Part shown: one piece after another, positions 42,323 through 51,281 of the stretch
Numbering within the stretch: the stretch's first letter is position 1
How the letters are laid out: each line of letters opens with the position of its first letter
NCBI GenBank assembly: GCA_040386935.1
Contig: JAZKEQ010000005.1
Coordinates: forward strand, 62,001 to 126,000
Direction of reading: 5' to 3'
DNA: 64,000 nt
From: JABMMZ01 sp040386935
GTDB lineage: Bacteria; Bacteroidota; Bacteroidia; NS11-12g; UBA955
Made by a program: the position numbers and the translations under genes
The notes under the pieces: model-generated
Seen by the model: only the letters and a program-made list of their open reading frames with translations
Told to the model about the DNA's origin: nothing
Databases searched by the model: none

Positions 42323-43416
42323 AGTTCTTGATAAAGTTTAAGTAATTCTATACTCTCGGTTTCCCAATTGTTTTTCAGTGATGCAAGTAAAGCATTTTGA
42401 CTTAATTTATCATAAAGAGCAGAGTCATTATATAAATTAACAATAGTATTAATCAGGGTCTCTTCAGAATTGTCAATACAAAGTCCGCAATTGTGTTGAG
42501 CATTTAATCTTTCGTATTCAGGTAGTTTTGAAGATAGTGAGGGAATGCCTGCCTGCATGTAATCAAAGTATTTGTTACTGAGTGAATAGAAGTAACTTTT
42601 GCTTTGTGCATCCAGTAAATTATAGCCTAGAAAACATTTCCTTGTATAGCTGTTGATCATGTCAGGTTTCAATAATCCTAAAAATACAATATTGTCTGCG
42701 GTCTGTGCTTGTTGACGTAAGGCAATACTGAGGTCGCCTTCCCCTATAATGATGCAATTGTAATCAGGGAGTTTTTTCATGGCAGAAACCAATAGCTCGA
42801 GCTCTCGTCCTTTGTTCAATGCACCTTGGTAAATGATTGTAGGTCGGTCGAATTTGTCGTGCAAACTTTGTTGGTGATATGCCGGAACATTCGCAATTAC
42901 GGCAAATGGTTTCCCATAGCGTTTACCCATTGCCTCTGCAAGTGTGTAGGAGACCGTATAACGCATTGTGCTTCGGTTGACGCCCATTTGTGTAACCCAG
43001 TGCCAGATAGCCTGCTTAAATCGCTTGCCTTCAAGTTCAGGTACTTCTGCAAAATACTCATGAGAGTCAAATATCAATTGCGTCCCTTTTAAATAGGAAA
43101 GCAGTGTTAATGCCGGCAATGTATCACTGTCAACACTCACATAACAACTGTATTTTTTAAAAAGCAGTAAAAAGAAAATGCGCAAATTGAACAATACATA
43201 AAATGCAATACCTGTATTGATACTGAATTTAAGGGCTGTTGCTTCAAAAGGAAATACGGTAACAGGTGATTGAGTATTTTTGTATTTAAAGTGTTCTCGG
43301 TAGTATATATGGATGTTAAAATTATTGTCATTCAATAATCCCGCAGTTCTAATCATCCGCTGGTCGGTAAGCAAATGGCCTGTTAATACGATCGCTATTT
43401 TCCCTGACTTGTCCAT
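42319..43416 (-). CDS. Glycosyltransferase, GT4/GT-B type
   Basis: 365 aa from the ATG at 43416, with a GTG two codons earlier. The N-terminal domain (VLTGHLLTDQRMIRTAGLLNDNNF), FDSHEYFAEVPELEGKR, and the C-terminal donor site GALNKGRELELLVSAMKKLPDYNCIIIGEG and KYFDYMQAGIPSLSSKLPEY identify a GT-B retaining glycosyltransferase. Probably builds a cell-surface polysaccharide or LPS. Its start lies within the end of recQ (22-nt overlap), so transcription may come from recQ's promoter. Confidence 0.82.
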   Translation of the reverse strand: MDKSGKIAIVLTGHLLTDQRMIRTAGLLNDNNFNIHIYYREHFKYKNTQSPVTVFPFEATALKFSINTGIAFYVLFNLRIFFLLLFKKYSCYVSVDSDTLPALTLLSYLKGTQLIFDSHEYFAEVPELEGKRFKQAIWHWVTQMGVNRSTMRYTVSYTLAEAMGKRYGKPFAVIANVPAYHQQSLHDKFDRPTIIYQGALNKGRELELLVSAMKKLPDYNCIIIGEGDLSIALRQQAQTADNIVFLGLLKPDMINSYTRKCFLGYNLLDAQSKSYFYSLSNKYFDYMQAGIPSLSSKLPEYERLNAQHNCGLCIDNSEETLINTIVNLYNDSALYDKLSQNALLASLKNNWETESIELLKLYQEL

Positions 43417-45308
43417 GTCCACTGGCCGTTTTTATTTTCGGAGGCGTATCCGTTGTCTTTCAACCAACGCAATATTAAGGTATATTCTTCTATTTCTCCT
43501 GCTTTAACGTACTTTGTAAGGCGACTGGTTTTAAAATCCGTCTCCTTAAAAAGTGAATTGATTTTAGCGTGATACGATTTAAATTGTCTGTAATTTAAAT
43601 CCTGCTTTTTTTTCTCTAAACAGATGTCACAAACACCACAGGCTGTAGGGTTGTTTTCATCAAAATAATTAACAAGGACTTTGCTTCGACAATCAATTGT
43701 ATTGGCAGTATATCTGTTTACGGCATCCAATTTTTCCTTGTATCTGGTTCTTAAAAATTCTATTTTTTCAAGCGGGATATGGATGTCGTTGAATCTGTTT
43801 TCGAGCAAAGTAATTTGTGCTTCTCCAGTACTTCTTACATAATCAATCAAGTCGATGGCTTTTAATTTTTCAAGTTGAGTTTGCAGCCATACCTCAGTTT
43901 TTTTTAAACGGAAAGCAATTTCGCGTTCAAAAATATTGGTATAAAAATCAAATAGCCCACCATAGGAGCGAAGCAATACTTTGAAAATGTCATCCAGCGT
44001 TTTATGTTTTTGTTGCCATTCATTCAGCGTTTGGTGGTCGCATAATATTTTGATACGCGATGGCATATACACTGCTTCTGATAATTGCATATAACCTTCT
44101 TGTTCCAGTATTCTTAAACAGCTATAGGTAAGGGTTTGATTGAGTTTGTAAAAGGTACAGAAGGTTTGAATGTTGAAAGGAATAATTTGTCCTGCACCCG
44201 AACCCACTGCGATATTCAGGTAAGTAAACAACAAAGCATAAATGCGTTTGATGTCATCCGGATTGGGATATTTAACAACTATGTTTTCTTCATCTCTTAA
44301 GTCATCTGAAGGATGATGAAGAAATATGCAATAAGATTTTTTACCGTCTCGTCCGGCACGACCTGCTTCCTGGTAGTAAGCTTCAAGTGTTTCAGGTTTG
44401 CTTTCGTGTATTACAAAGCGCACATCGGGTTTGTCGATACCCATACCAAATGCATTGGTGCATACCATGATGCGGATGTCGTTTTTTTTCCAGGCTTCTT
44501 GTTTGTTACTTCTTTCCTTGGCCTCAAGACCGGCATGGTAGAAATCAACATTCATGTTTTTTTGTTTCAGCAGTTGAGTAAGTTCTACTGTTTTTTTTCT
44601 GCTGCGAACATAGATTAATCCACTGCCTTTTATCCTTGAGGCAATATGTGTAATCTTTTCTATTTTGTTTTCCTCTTTCTGTACAACGTACGAGAGATTT
44701 TTTCTGACAAAACTCTGTTTGTATAGTTGTGGTTTTTTAAGGTCAAGTTTTTCACCAATATCTTTTATTACATGATTGGTAGCAGTAGCTGTAAGCGCTA
44801 TGCAAGGAATTTTACCGTAATAGTTTTTGAAAGTAGCAATGTCGAGATATGGCGGTCGGAAATCATAACCCCATTGTGAAATGCAGTGTGCTTCATCAAT
44901 AGCCAACATGCTTACCCTTATGTTTCTGGCATAGCTGTTAAAATGTTGACTCATTAAACGCTCGGGCGAAACGTATAGGAATTTGTATTTACCATTAATA
45001 CAGTTTTCAAGTTCAAATTCAATTTCGCGTTTACTCATGCCACTGTATAATGCAACGGCCATAATATCTTTTTCTTTCAGATTCTCAACCTGATCTTTCA
45101 TCAATGCAATTAAAGGTGATACAACAATGCAAACTCCTTCAAGCAACAATGCAGGTACCTGAAAACAAACAGACTTTCCTCCACCGGTAGGCAGTAGGGC
45201 AATAGTGTCATTACCCGCCAAAACATTGGCAATAATTTCTCTTTGCAGCGGTCTGAAACTACTGTGTCCAAAGTATTGTTGCAATATGTTTTCGGGCGTG
45301 GTTGTCAC
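43395..45308 (-). CDS. recQ: RecQ-family ATP-dependent DNA helicase
   Basis: 637 aa. Helicase motifs: FRPLQREII (motif 0), LPTGGGKSVCFQ (I), SPLIALMKDQV (Ia), IDEAHCISQWGYDFRP (II/DEAH and aromatic loop), ALTATAT (III), VCTNAFGMGIDKPDVRFVIH (V) and YQEAGRAGRDG (VI). The zinc-binding RQC part has C540, C557, C560, C563. No HRDC domain is evident; the C-terminus instead carries a wHTH-like end. RecQ unwinds 3'-5' at replication forks and recombination intermediates. Some Bacteroidota carry two RecQ proteins, one lacking HRDC, like this one. Confidence 0.94.
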   Translation of the reverse strand: MTTTPENILQQYFGHSSFRPLQREIIANVLAGNDTIALLPTGGGKSVCFQVPALLLEGVCIVVSPLIALMKDQVENLKEKDIMAVALYSGMSKREIEFELENCINGKYKFLYVSPERLMSQHFNSYARNIRVSMLAIDEAHCISQWGYDFRPPYLDIATFKNYYGKIPCIALTATATNHVIKDIGEKLDLKKPQLYKQSFVRKNLSYVVQKEENKIEKITHIASRIKGSGLIYVRSRKKTVELTQLLKQKNMNVDFYHAGLEAKERSNKQEAWKKNDIRIMVCTNAFGMGIDKPDVRFVIHESKPETLEAYYQEAGRAGRDGKKSYCIFLHHPSDDLRDEENIVVKYPNPDDIKRIYALLFTYLNIAVGSGAGQIIPFNIQTFCTFYKLNQTLTYSCLRILEQEGYMQLSEAVYMPSRIKILCDHQTLNEWQQKHKTLDDIFKVLLRSYGGLFDFYTNIFEREIAFRLKKTEVWLQTQLEKLKAIDLIDYVRSTGEAQITLLENRFNDIHIPLEKIEFLRTRYKEKLDAVNRYTANTIDCRSKVLVNYFDENNPTACGVCDICLEKKKQDLNYRQFKSYHAKINSLFKETDFKTSRLTKYVKAGEIEEYTLILRWLKDNGYASENKNGQWTWTSQGK

Positions 45309-45374
45309 AATGATGAATGCTAATATACAAACAATTTAAAATGCAAATTAGCAATGGGTCATTATCAATAACAG

Positions 45375-45410
45375 AAAAAAAAATCCCTTTGTTCTAAAAC
45401 AAAGGGATTT
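45375..45410 (-). terminator. Intrinsic terminator after the HU gene
   Basis: Arms AAATCCCTTTG and CAAAGGGATTT (extended by TT/AA), loop about 4 nt, with a T-run on the minus strand. It separates HU from recQ. Confidence 0.9.
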
Positions 45411-45434
45411 CCTTTAAAGAAAGGTTGAGTTATC

Positions 45435-45707
45435 TTATTTTACTTTACCTGATAATTCAGCACCGGCTTTGAATTTAACAACTTTTTTAGCTGCAATTTT
45501 AATTTCTTTTCCGGTACGTGGGTTACGACCTGTTCTTGCAGCTCTTTTAGCTACAGAGAAAGTACCAAAACCTACTAAGATTAATTTGTCACCTTTTTTC
45601 AATGCGCTAGTAGTAGCTGCAATAAATGAGTTTAAAGCTGCTTGTGCTTGTGCTTTAGTTACGCTCGCATCACCTGCGATTTTGCTGATTAGATCTGATT
45701 TGTTCAT
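45435..45707 (-). CDS. hup: HU-family DNA-binding protein
   Basis: 90 aa, standard size. MNKSDLISKIAGDASVTKAQAQAALNSF, LVGFGTFSVAKRAARTGRNPRTGKEIKIAAKK and the arm with Arg-Asn-Pro are diagnostic of HU. It is a dimeric nucleoid protein that bends DNA without sequence specificity. Codon use is visibly more GC-biased and regular than its neighbours, as expected for a highly expressed gene. IHF is excluded by the HU-type arm and by the phylum. Confidence 0.95.
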   Translation of the reverse strand: MNKSDLISKIAGDASVTKAQAQAALNSFIAATTSALKKGDKLILVGFGTFSVAKRAARTGRNPRTGKEIKIAAKKVVKFKAGAELSGKVK

Positions 45708-45754
45708 AATTTAAACTTAATTAATTTTTTTATGTTTTGTTAAATTCGTGGAGT

Positions 45755-45762
45755 CAAAAGTA
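45755..45762 (-). promoter_or_regulatory. -7 promoter element for HU
   Basis: Plus-strand CAAAAGTA reads TACTTTTG on the minus strand, 47 nt before the ATG at 45707, giving HU an unusually long leader for this window. Confidence 0.6.
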
Positions 45763-45832
45763 TTGTATTGTTTAGTAAAATCAAGCGATTGCGCCATTTT
45801 TTTTTTCAAAAATATTCACAATCAATACACAA

Positions 45833-46363
45833 TTATTGAAATTTGTTTTTAGAATATTTTATAACTTGCTGAATTATAGTGTTTAACGAAAACATTTTTT
45901 GACCGTTACCTTCAATAAAAAAATTTGCTTTTTTATAAAAAGGGAAGCGAATTTTATAGATTTCATTAAGTTTTTCACTTATTTCATCCTTCGAGAGTCC
46001 CATGAACAGGGGTCTGCGGGTGATATTTTTTGAAATTCTTTCTGAAATTATTTCCAATGGCGTGTTCAACCATATGACAATTCCTTCATTTTTCATCCAT
46101 TCCATATTATCAAAAAAAACAGGCGTGCCACCACCACATGAAATTATAAAATTGTTTTTGTCTGCTGTCATATGGAGTACTTCTCTTTCAACTGTTCTGA
46201 AATAAGGCTCACCCTTTTCCTGAATAATTGTTCTAATAAGACGCTTCTCTTTTTTCTCAATCCATTCATCCAAATCTATGAACTGCAATTTTAGACTTTG
46301 AGCCAATTGCCTGCCGAGATATGTTTTGCCACTGCCTGGCATGCCTATTATATAAATCTTCAT
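45833..46363 (-). CDS. aroK: Shikimate kinase
   Basis: 176 aa. P-loop GMPGSGKT (7-14), shikimate-binding FIDLDEWIEKKE (Asp-x-Asp), Arg in FRTVEREVL, CGGGTP and the lid RRPL are all present. It phosphorylates shikimate to shikimate 3-phosphate, feeding aroA at 26.7 kb. The last residues of the upstream permease gene's stop abut its ATG directly, so it belongs to the DUF1599-DoxX-permease-aroK run. Confidence 0.94.
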   Translation of the reverse strand: MKIYIIGMPGSGKTYLGRQLAQSLKLQFIDLDEWIEKKEKRLIRTIIQEKGEPYFRTVEREVLHMTADKNNFIISCGGGTPVFFDNMEWMKNEGIVIWLNTPLEIISERISKNITRRPLFMGLSKDEISEKLNEIYKIRFPFYKKANFFIEGNGQKMFSLNTIIQQVIKYSKNKFQ

Positions 46364-47416
46364 TTATGCAGTCAGTTTAACACGTGGATCTAATACCGCA
46401 TATAATATATCTACCAGCACATTCACTGCAATAAAAATACAGGCAATCATTAATACAGCTCCCATCACTACCGGTAAATCACTTTGTTGCAAAGCATCTA
46501 TTGTTACTTTGCCTAATCCTTTCCAATTAAAAACATACTCAACAAAAAAAGCTCCGGCTAATAAACTTGCAAACCATCCACTTGCTGCGGTCAATACCGG
46601 ATTCAATGTATTTCTTAATGCGTGTTTCCAGATTACCTGAAACTCACTCAGTCCCTTTGCTCTTGCTGTGCGTATATAGTCCTGTTGCATTACATCTATC
46701 AGATTGCTTCTTGTCAATTGCATAATAATGGCATAAGGACGAATGCCTAATGCGATGGATGGCAATAGGATGTTTTGAAAGGCCATATAGTGCTCACCTG
46801 TTTCAGGATTTATTTTATATAAACTTCCCGACATGTGCAAGCCTGTATATTGGTGCCAAACAAAACCAAATAACCAGGCGATGATAACAGCAACAAAAAA
46901 TGAAGGCAGAGATATGCCCAATGTTGCAATAGTTAAACAACTTTTATCCAATAGGCTGCCGGGCTTTAATGCAGATAGTATACCGGTGCCTATGCCAAGT
47001 ATCAATGCTATGCCCATAGCAAACAATGCCAATACAGCTGAACCGATAAGGGCATCTTTTAAAATTTCATTAACAGGCTTACGCGTTTGATAACTGTTTC
47101 TCAGATAGGGCCATTTTAAAATCAATACGGAACTACCCATATAAATTTGCACGCCCCCATATGCTTTGTTAATTTTATCCTTTGCAAGTATATTAATAGG
47201 GGATAGGTCTTTCAGATAAATAATAAACTGTGAAGTTTTACTTTCATCTAATCCCATTTCTTTTCTGATGGCATTTTTCGTGGCTTCATCTGCACGTTGT
47301 CCTACAGATATTTCATCAGCCGATGGAAATAAAATGAATAAAGAAAAGATAAGAATAATGACACCAAATAAAATGGATAACCCTGAAACAAACTTATAAG
47401 AAATGTATCGGAGCAT
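46364..47416 (-). CDS. ABC transporter permease, OppB/DppB family
   Basis: 350 aa, six transmembrane helices. The N-terminal helix is followed by a periplasmic stretch, and the BPD_transp_1 EAA loop DYIRTARAKGLSEFQVIWKHALRNTL couples to an ATPase. Such subunits normally pair with OppC/DppC, ATPases and a binding protein for di- or oligopeptide (or nickel) uptake; none is encoded nearby, so it may pair with an unlinked set. It lies 6 nt after the DoxX gene and abuts aroK. Confidence 0.88.
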   Translation of the reverse strand: MLRYISYKFVSGLSILFGVIILIFSLFILFPSADEISVGQRADEATKNAIRKEMGLDESKTSQFIIYLKDLSPINILAKDKINKAYGGVQIYMGSSVLILKWPYLRNSYQTRKPVNEILKDALIGSAVLALFAMGIALILGIGTGILSALKPGSLLDKSCLTIATLGISLPSFFVAVIIAWLFGFVWHQYTGLHMSGSLYKINPETGEHYMAFQNILLPSIALGIRPYAIIMQLTRSNLIDVMQQDYIRTARAKGLSEFQVIWKHALRNTLNPVLTAASGWFASLLAGAFFVEYVFNWKGLGKVTIDALQQSDLPVVMGAVLMIACIFIAVNVLVDILYAVLDPRVKLTA

Positions 47417-47422
47417 AGCAGT

Positions 47423-48967
47423 TTATTTCGTCATCAGTTTCTGCAATTTTTTAATTTTTGGAATATTCCTTGAACTCCATTTGCCAAGCACTGTTCCATT
47501 TTTAAAGAAGTACACACCCGGGTTTGAACGCATCATGGTTTTTAACAATGTCTGGTCTGCATTGTTGAATTTAAATGGCAATTGCATTTCATTGCTAAAG
47601 GCATCAGCTTCTTCAAGCATAGATGAAGTGGCGGCATACACTTGAATGCCATTCGCTTTTGCATCGGTTGCCATCAATCGGATGTCTTCCCATGCATCTT
47701 CATTGCTTTTGTTTAATTCAGTACTAATAATCAGTAACTGATAGCCGTGTCCGTTTAAAATCGAATCTTTGATATTGACATCTTTCTCATCGCGTTTCCC
47801 AAAATCAAAATCGTGTATGTTTGATTTCCATGCTTTAATAATGATAGAATCTTTTCTGTCAACATATTTCCATCCTTCTTCCGACTTAGGTAATGCATTT
47901 AACATGAAAGATTTCTTAACGCCATCTTTTTCATAAATGAATACCATTTGAACTGAATCAGAATTGCGTTGTCCTGCAGGAGCAGTCATCATGGTTTTAA
48001 TATTATTGCCAACTTCATATGGAAGAAAATCCCATACAGGTAAATAGCTGTTGCAATACACGGCAAATGAAATCGACATTAAAGTAAAAATACACATGGC
48101 ATTAATGCTGAACCATTTTGAGAATAATGGTACAATATGCTTTCTTCTGATGAACAGGAACAATATCAATATCAGTAACACAAGGTCTTTAAAGAATGAG
48201 GTCCAGGGTTCCAGTTTAATGAAATCACCAAAACAACCACAATCGGTAACTTTGTTAAACACCGCACTGTACCAGGTAAGGAAAGAGAAAAATACAATGG
48301 TGATTAATGTTGTCCAAAGGATCAATTTTGGTTTCCAGCCAATCAATATGGCAAATCCCAGCACCACTTCAAGCACACACAATAGAACAGAGAAAAATAC
48401 AGCATAAGGTTTCAGCGCTCTGAAAAAACCAACAAATATACTTTCGTCTTTTATAAGTGGTGAAACATTTAATCCTGCTATTTCTTCAAGTTTTTTTGTG
48501 CTTGCAATTGTATAGGATTTATCTAGCAGAGTAGAGTCTGATCCGCTGACGGCATACAATTTAAAAGTATGTGTTGCTTCTGAAGTTTTTAACGTGTATT
48601 TCTGTTGAAATAAAGTATTGCCATCCATAACAACAAATAATTCTGTGGTGTAAACAGAATCCATTGAAGCGCCTGTTGTATCTGCATCATTCTCAACCAT
48701 TGATTTTTGAACAGCAGAATTATTGATCTCAAGGTATTTGGCACTGTCGTGTATATTAAGGTTCACCCAGCTGCTGTCTTCATGACCCATGTGGTCGCTA
48801 AAACGAATAAGTACTGAATCTTGTTTTACCTGAAAATCGGCAGCAAATACATCAAAATATTCATTGAGTTTGATACCTGTGCCTTTTGGATCGTTGCTTT
48901 TTATTACCCCCGAAAATATAAAGAGACCACCCACTAAAATGCGGGCTATAGATGTTAAGAATTTCAT
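47423..48967 (-). CDS. DoxX/BT_3928-family membrane protein with C-terminal thioredoxin-like region
   Basis: 514 aa. The N-terminus MKFLTSIARILVGGLFIFSGVIKSNDP is the DoxX-like start of Bacteroidota BT_3928 proteins. A periplasmic insert (about 30-185) is followed by four membrane helices (PYAVFFSVLLCVLEVVLGFAILIGW ... TDCGCFGDF with a Cys pair) and a C-terminal domain. The latter (about 385-510) has a thioredoxin-like pattern (GYQLLIISTELNKSNEDAW, NPGVYFFKNGTVLGKW) but lacks a CxxC. MauE-type proteins assist disulfide or cofactor maturation, so a redox role is plausible. In the phylum it regularly sits beside DUF1599, as here (7 nt). Confidence 0.82.
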   Translation of the reverse strand: MKFLTSIARILVGGLFIFSGVIKSNDPKGTGIKLNEYFDVFAADFQVKQDSVLIRFSDHMGHEDSSWVNLNIHDSAKYLEINNSAVQKSMVENDADTTGASMDSVYTTELFVVMDGNTLFQQKYTLKTSEATHTFKLYAVSGSDSTLLDKSYTIASTKKLEEIAGLNVSPLIKDESIFVGFFRALKPYAVFFSVLLCVLEVVLGFAILIGWKPKLILWTTLITIVFFSFLTWYSAVFNKVTDCGCFGDFIKLEPWTSFFKDLVLLILILFLFIRRKHIVPLFSKWFSINAMCIFTLMSISFAVYCNSYLPVWDFLPYEVGNNIKTMMTAPAGQRNSDSVQMVFIYEKDGVKKSFMLNALPKSEEGWKYVDRKDSIIIKAWKSNIHDFDFGKRDEKDVNIKDSILNGHGYQLLIISTELNKSNEDAWEDIRLMATDAKANGIQVYAATSSMLEEADAFSNEMQLPFKFNNADQTLLKTMMRSNPGVYFFKNGTVLGKWSSRNIPKIKKLQKLMTK

Positions 48968-48974
48968 TATTCTG

Positions 48975-49508
48975 TTAGTGATGAATGGTTATAAGTGCAA
49001 ATATAGCATAATTCATCATATCTCTGTAATTGGCGTCAATGCCCTCACTCACTAATGTTATGCCACTATTGTCTTCTATTTGTTTGGTGCGATTAAGCTT
49101 CATCAAAATGAGGTCCGTAAAACTGCTCACCCGCATTTCGCGCCAGGCTTCACCATAATCATGGTTTTTCTTCAACATCAACGCTCTGGTATTCTCCACT
49201 TCCTGATTGTACATGGCCATTATCTCTGCAGGGGCAAACTGTTTATCATCATTCCAGTGTTTTAACTGAATAAGGGCAATGATGCAATAGTTGTAAATGC
49301 CTATGAACTCATCTTCAATTCCTTCATCTACCATACTGGTACCCTTTTCTTCAATACTGCGGATGCGCAATGCTTTAATCAGTATCTGGTCGGTAATACT
49401 GCGGGGTCTTAATATCCGCCAGGCTGCGCCATAGTCTGTGTTTTTTTTGGAAAACAACTCATGACATTTTTCTACTTCTGAATTATATTGACTTAAAGTC
49501 GTGGACAC
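48975..49508 (-). CDS. DUF1599 (nucleotide-modification-associated) protein
   Basis: 177 aa from the GTG at 49508 (MSTTLSQYNSEVEKCHELF), the expected family N-terminus; the ATG at 49541 would begin inside the promoter palindrome. Two tandem DUF1599 units are visible: DYGAAWRILRPRSITDQILIKALRIRSIEE and DYGEAWREMRVSSFTDLILMKLNRTKQIED, so the protein is an internal duplication. The family has been linked by domain context to nucleotide modification, without proven activity. It is divergent from folP; conserved with DoxX downstream. Confidence 0.85.
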   Translation of the reverse strand: MSTTLSQYNSEVEKCHELFSKKNTDYGAAWRILRPRSITDQILIKALRIRSIEEKGTSMVDEGIEDEFIGIYNYCIIALIQLKHWNDDKQFAPAEIMAMYNQEVENTRALMLKKNHDYGEAWREMRVSSFTDLILMKLNRTKQIEDNSGITLVSEGIDANYRDMMNYAIFALITIHH

Positions 49509-49525
49509 GTTTTGAATTATTAAAT

Positions 49526-49543
49526 TTATGTTTGCAAACATAA
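49526..49543. promoter_or_regulatory. Palindromic divergent promoter between DUF1599 and folP
   Basis: TTATGTTTGCAAACATAA is an 18-bp perfect palindrome made of two TATGTTTG -7 elements back to back: plus 49527-49534 pointing to folP (ATG 49548) and minus 49535-49542 pointing to DUF1599 (GTG 49508). Both distances to the starts (13 and 26 nt) are normal for this window. Confidence 0.65.
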
Positions 49544-49547
49544 GTTT

Positions 49548-50390
49548 ATGGAGAGTTATTTCAAACCCTTTTCGCTCAATATAAGGCAGAAGCTGTACAC
49601 AATTAATGAACCCTGTGTAATGGGCATCCTCAATGTTACGGATGATTCTTTCTTTGACGGGGGGCGTTATGTGGCCATCGACCAGGCTCTGAATAGGGTA
49701 GAGCAGATGCTGAAAGAGGGTGTCGATATCATTGATATAGGCGGTCAAAGCACTCGCCCCGGTGCTATTGATGTAGGTGTTTCTGAAGAACTTGCCAGAA
49801 CTATTCCTGTAATCGAAGCCATTAGCAGTCGATTTCCCGATGCGGTGTTGAGTATTGACACCTTCAGAGCTGAAGTCGCACAAAAGGCAGTAGAAGCAGG
49901 GGTAGGTATTGTGAATGACGTAAGTGCAGGTGATGATGATGCTAACATGATCAGCACTGTATCAAAACTCAAGGTGCCTTATATCGCCATGCATAAGCAA
50001 GGCACTCCTTTAACCATGCAGAACAATCCTGTTTACAATGATGTTACCGGTGATGTACTACAGTATTGTGCTGAAAAAAAATGGGCATTGAAAGAAGCAG
50101 GCATCAAGGATTTAATAATAGACCCCGGTTTTGGATTTGGAAAAACCACTGAACAAAATTACCGGCTACTCAGTCATTTGGAAGTATTTCATTCTCTGAA
50201 TTGCCCCATTCTCATTGGTGTATCAAGAAAAGGGATGATATGGAAGGTATTGGGGTCTTCACCGGAACAGGCGCTACCAGGAACAATTGCAGCCAATACC
50301 ATTGCACTTTTGAAAGGGGTTCACATCATCAGAGTACATGATGTGAAAGCGGCTAAAGATGCGATAGCGATAGTAAGTCAGTTAGTTTAA
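49548..50390 (+). CDS. folP: Dihydropteroate synthase
   Basis: 280 aa. Signatures: VMGILNVTDDSFFDGGRY, DIIDIGGQSTRPGA, SIDTFRAEVAQKAVEAGVGIVNDVSAG, IAMHKQGTP, DPGFGFGKT and GVSRKGMI. It condenses p-aminobenzoate with dihydropterin pyrophosphate for folate. In many relatives the diadenylate cyclase gene follows folP; here the convergent TIGR01777 epimerase does (9-nt overlap of the 3' ends). Promoter: plus half of the palindrome at 49526-49543. Confidence 0.96.
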   Translation: MESYFKPFSLNIRQKLYTINEPCVMGILNVTDDSFFDGGRYVAIDQALNRVEQMLKEGVDIIDIGGQSTRPGAIDVGVSEELARTIPVIEAISSRFPDAVLSIDTFRAEVAQKAVEAGVGIVNDVSAGDDDANMISTVSKLKVPYIAMHKQGTPLTMQNNPVYNDVTGDVLQYCAEKKWALKEAGIKDLIIDPGFGFGKTTEQNYRLLSHLEVFHSLNCPILIGVSRKGMIWKVLGSSPEQALPGTIAANTIALLKGVHIIRVHDVKAAKDAIAIVSQLV

Positions 50391-51281
50391 AGAAGCTAAG
50401 GCCCCATCAATATTTGTATACTTGAATTGAAAACCTGCATCTAATAAGCGTTCGGGATATACCCAGCGACTTTTCAAAATCAATTCTGCTTCAGTGCCAA
50501 TTAACATCGCCCCAAATTTTAATAACCACTCAGGTTGAGGAATGCCAAATTGAATCCCAATATTTTTTCTCATGGCCTTCATCATTGCTTTGTTTGTAAT
50601 AGCATTGGGCGATACAATATTTACAGGTCCTTCAAGTGTTGAGTCAATGATAAAGCGGATACTCTTATATACATCTTCTATATGTACCCAGCTGAATCGC
50701 TGTGTGCCTTTACCCATGGGGCCACCCATTCCTAATTTGGTTAAGATCTTCAATGGTTTTAATGCGCTGCCATCTCCAAGTACTATACTAATTCTTAAAG
50801 CAACTTTGCGAACTTTAGCATTGCTTTCAAAGAATGCTTGTTCCCATGCTTTGCAAACCTGTACTGAAAAATCATTCTGAATTTCACCGGCACTTTCTGT
50901 TTGATAATGGTCTTCAGCATGTCTGTATATTGTGGCGCTGGCAGCGTTTAACCAAATGGTAGGAGGTGTAGTGCAAAGTTGTATTGCAGCAGCCACCGCT
51001 TTGGTAGCGTTGATACGACTGCTCATAATCAATGATTTATTTTTGTCGGTATAGCGGCAATCAACTGACTTGCCGGCTAAATTGATAATGGCTGAGGCAC
51101 CTTCAAGATGAATGGTCCATGCTCCTGTCGTGCGACCATCCCATGTTGCAAAGTCACTTACATCAACCCATTCAGGTTTATTTCTACTGATGATGATCAC
51201 CTGATTGCCATCCTTTTTAAACAGGGAATACAGCGCTTTTCCCATAAAGCCACTGCCTCCGGTAATAATTATTTTAGCCAT
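50382..51281 (-). CDS. TIGR01777-family NAD-dependent epimerase/dehydratase
   Basis: 299 aa. Extended SDR protein: Rossmann GGSGFMGKAL at residues 8-17, NLAGKSVDCRYTDKNK, SRINATKAV, ASATIYR-type catalytic Tyr region (atypical, Tyr in TIYRHAEDHY), FSWVHIEDV, and a DUF1731 C-terminal domain (RLLDAGFQFKYTNIDGAL). The family includes the cell-division-associated SulA/YfcH-like protein; substrate unknown. It overlaps the stop codon of the GbsR-type gene by one base (TAATG), so the pair is co-transcribed. Confidence 0.92.
   Translation of the reverse strand: MAKIIITGGSGFMGKALYSLFKKDGNQVIIISRNKPEWVDVSDFATWDGRTTGAWTIHLEGASAIINLAGKSVDCRYTDKNKSLIMSSRINATKAVAAAIQLCTTPPTIWLNAASATIYRHAEDHYQTESAGEIQNDFSVQVCKAWEQAFFESNAKVRKVALRISIVLGDGSALKPLKILTKLGMGGPMGKGTQRFSWVHIEDVYKSIRFIIDSTLEGPVNIVSPNAITNKAMMKAMRKNIGIQFGIPQPEWLLKFGAMLIGTEAELILKSRWVYPERLLDAGFQFKYTNIDGALASLN

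Noticed and set aside
49509..49883. Longer DUF1599 starting at 49883 or 49541
   Set aside because: The 49883 version reads antisense through folP; 49541 falls inside the promoter palindrome. Family N-termini favour the GTG at 49508.
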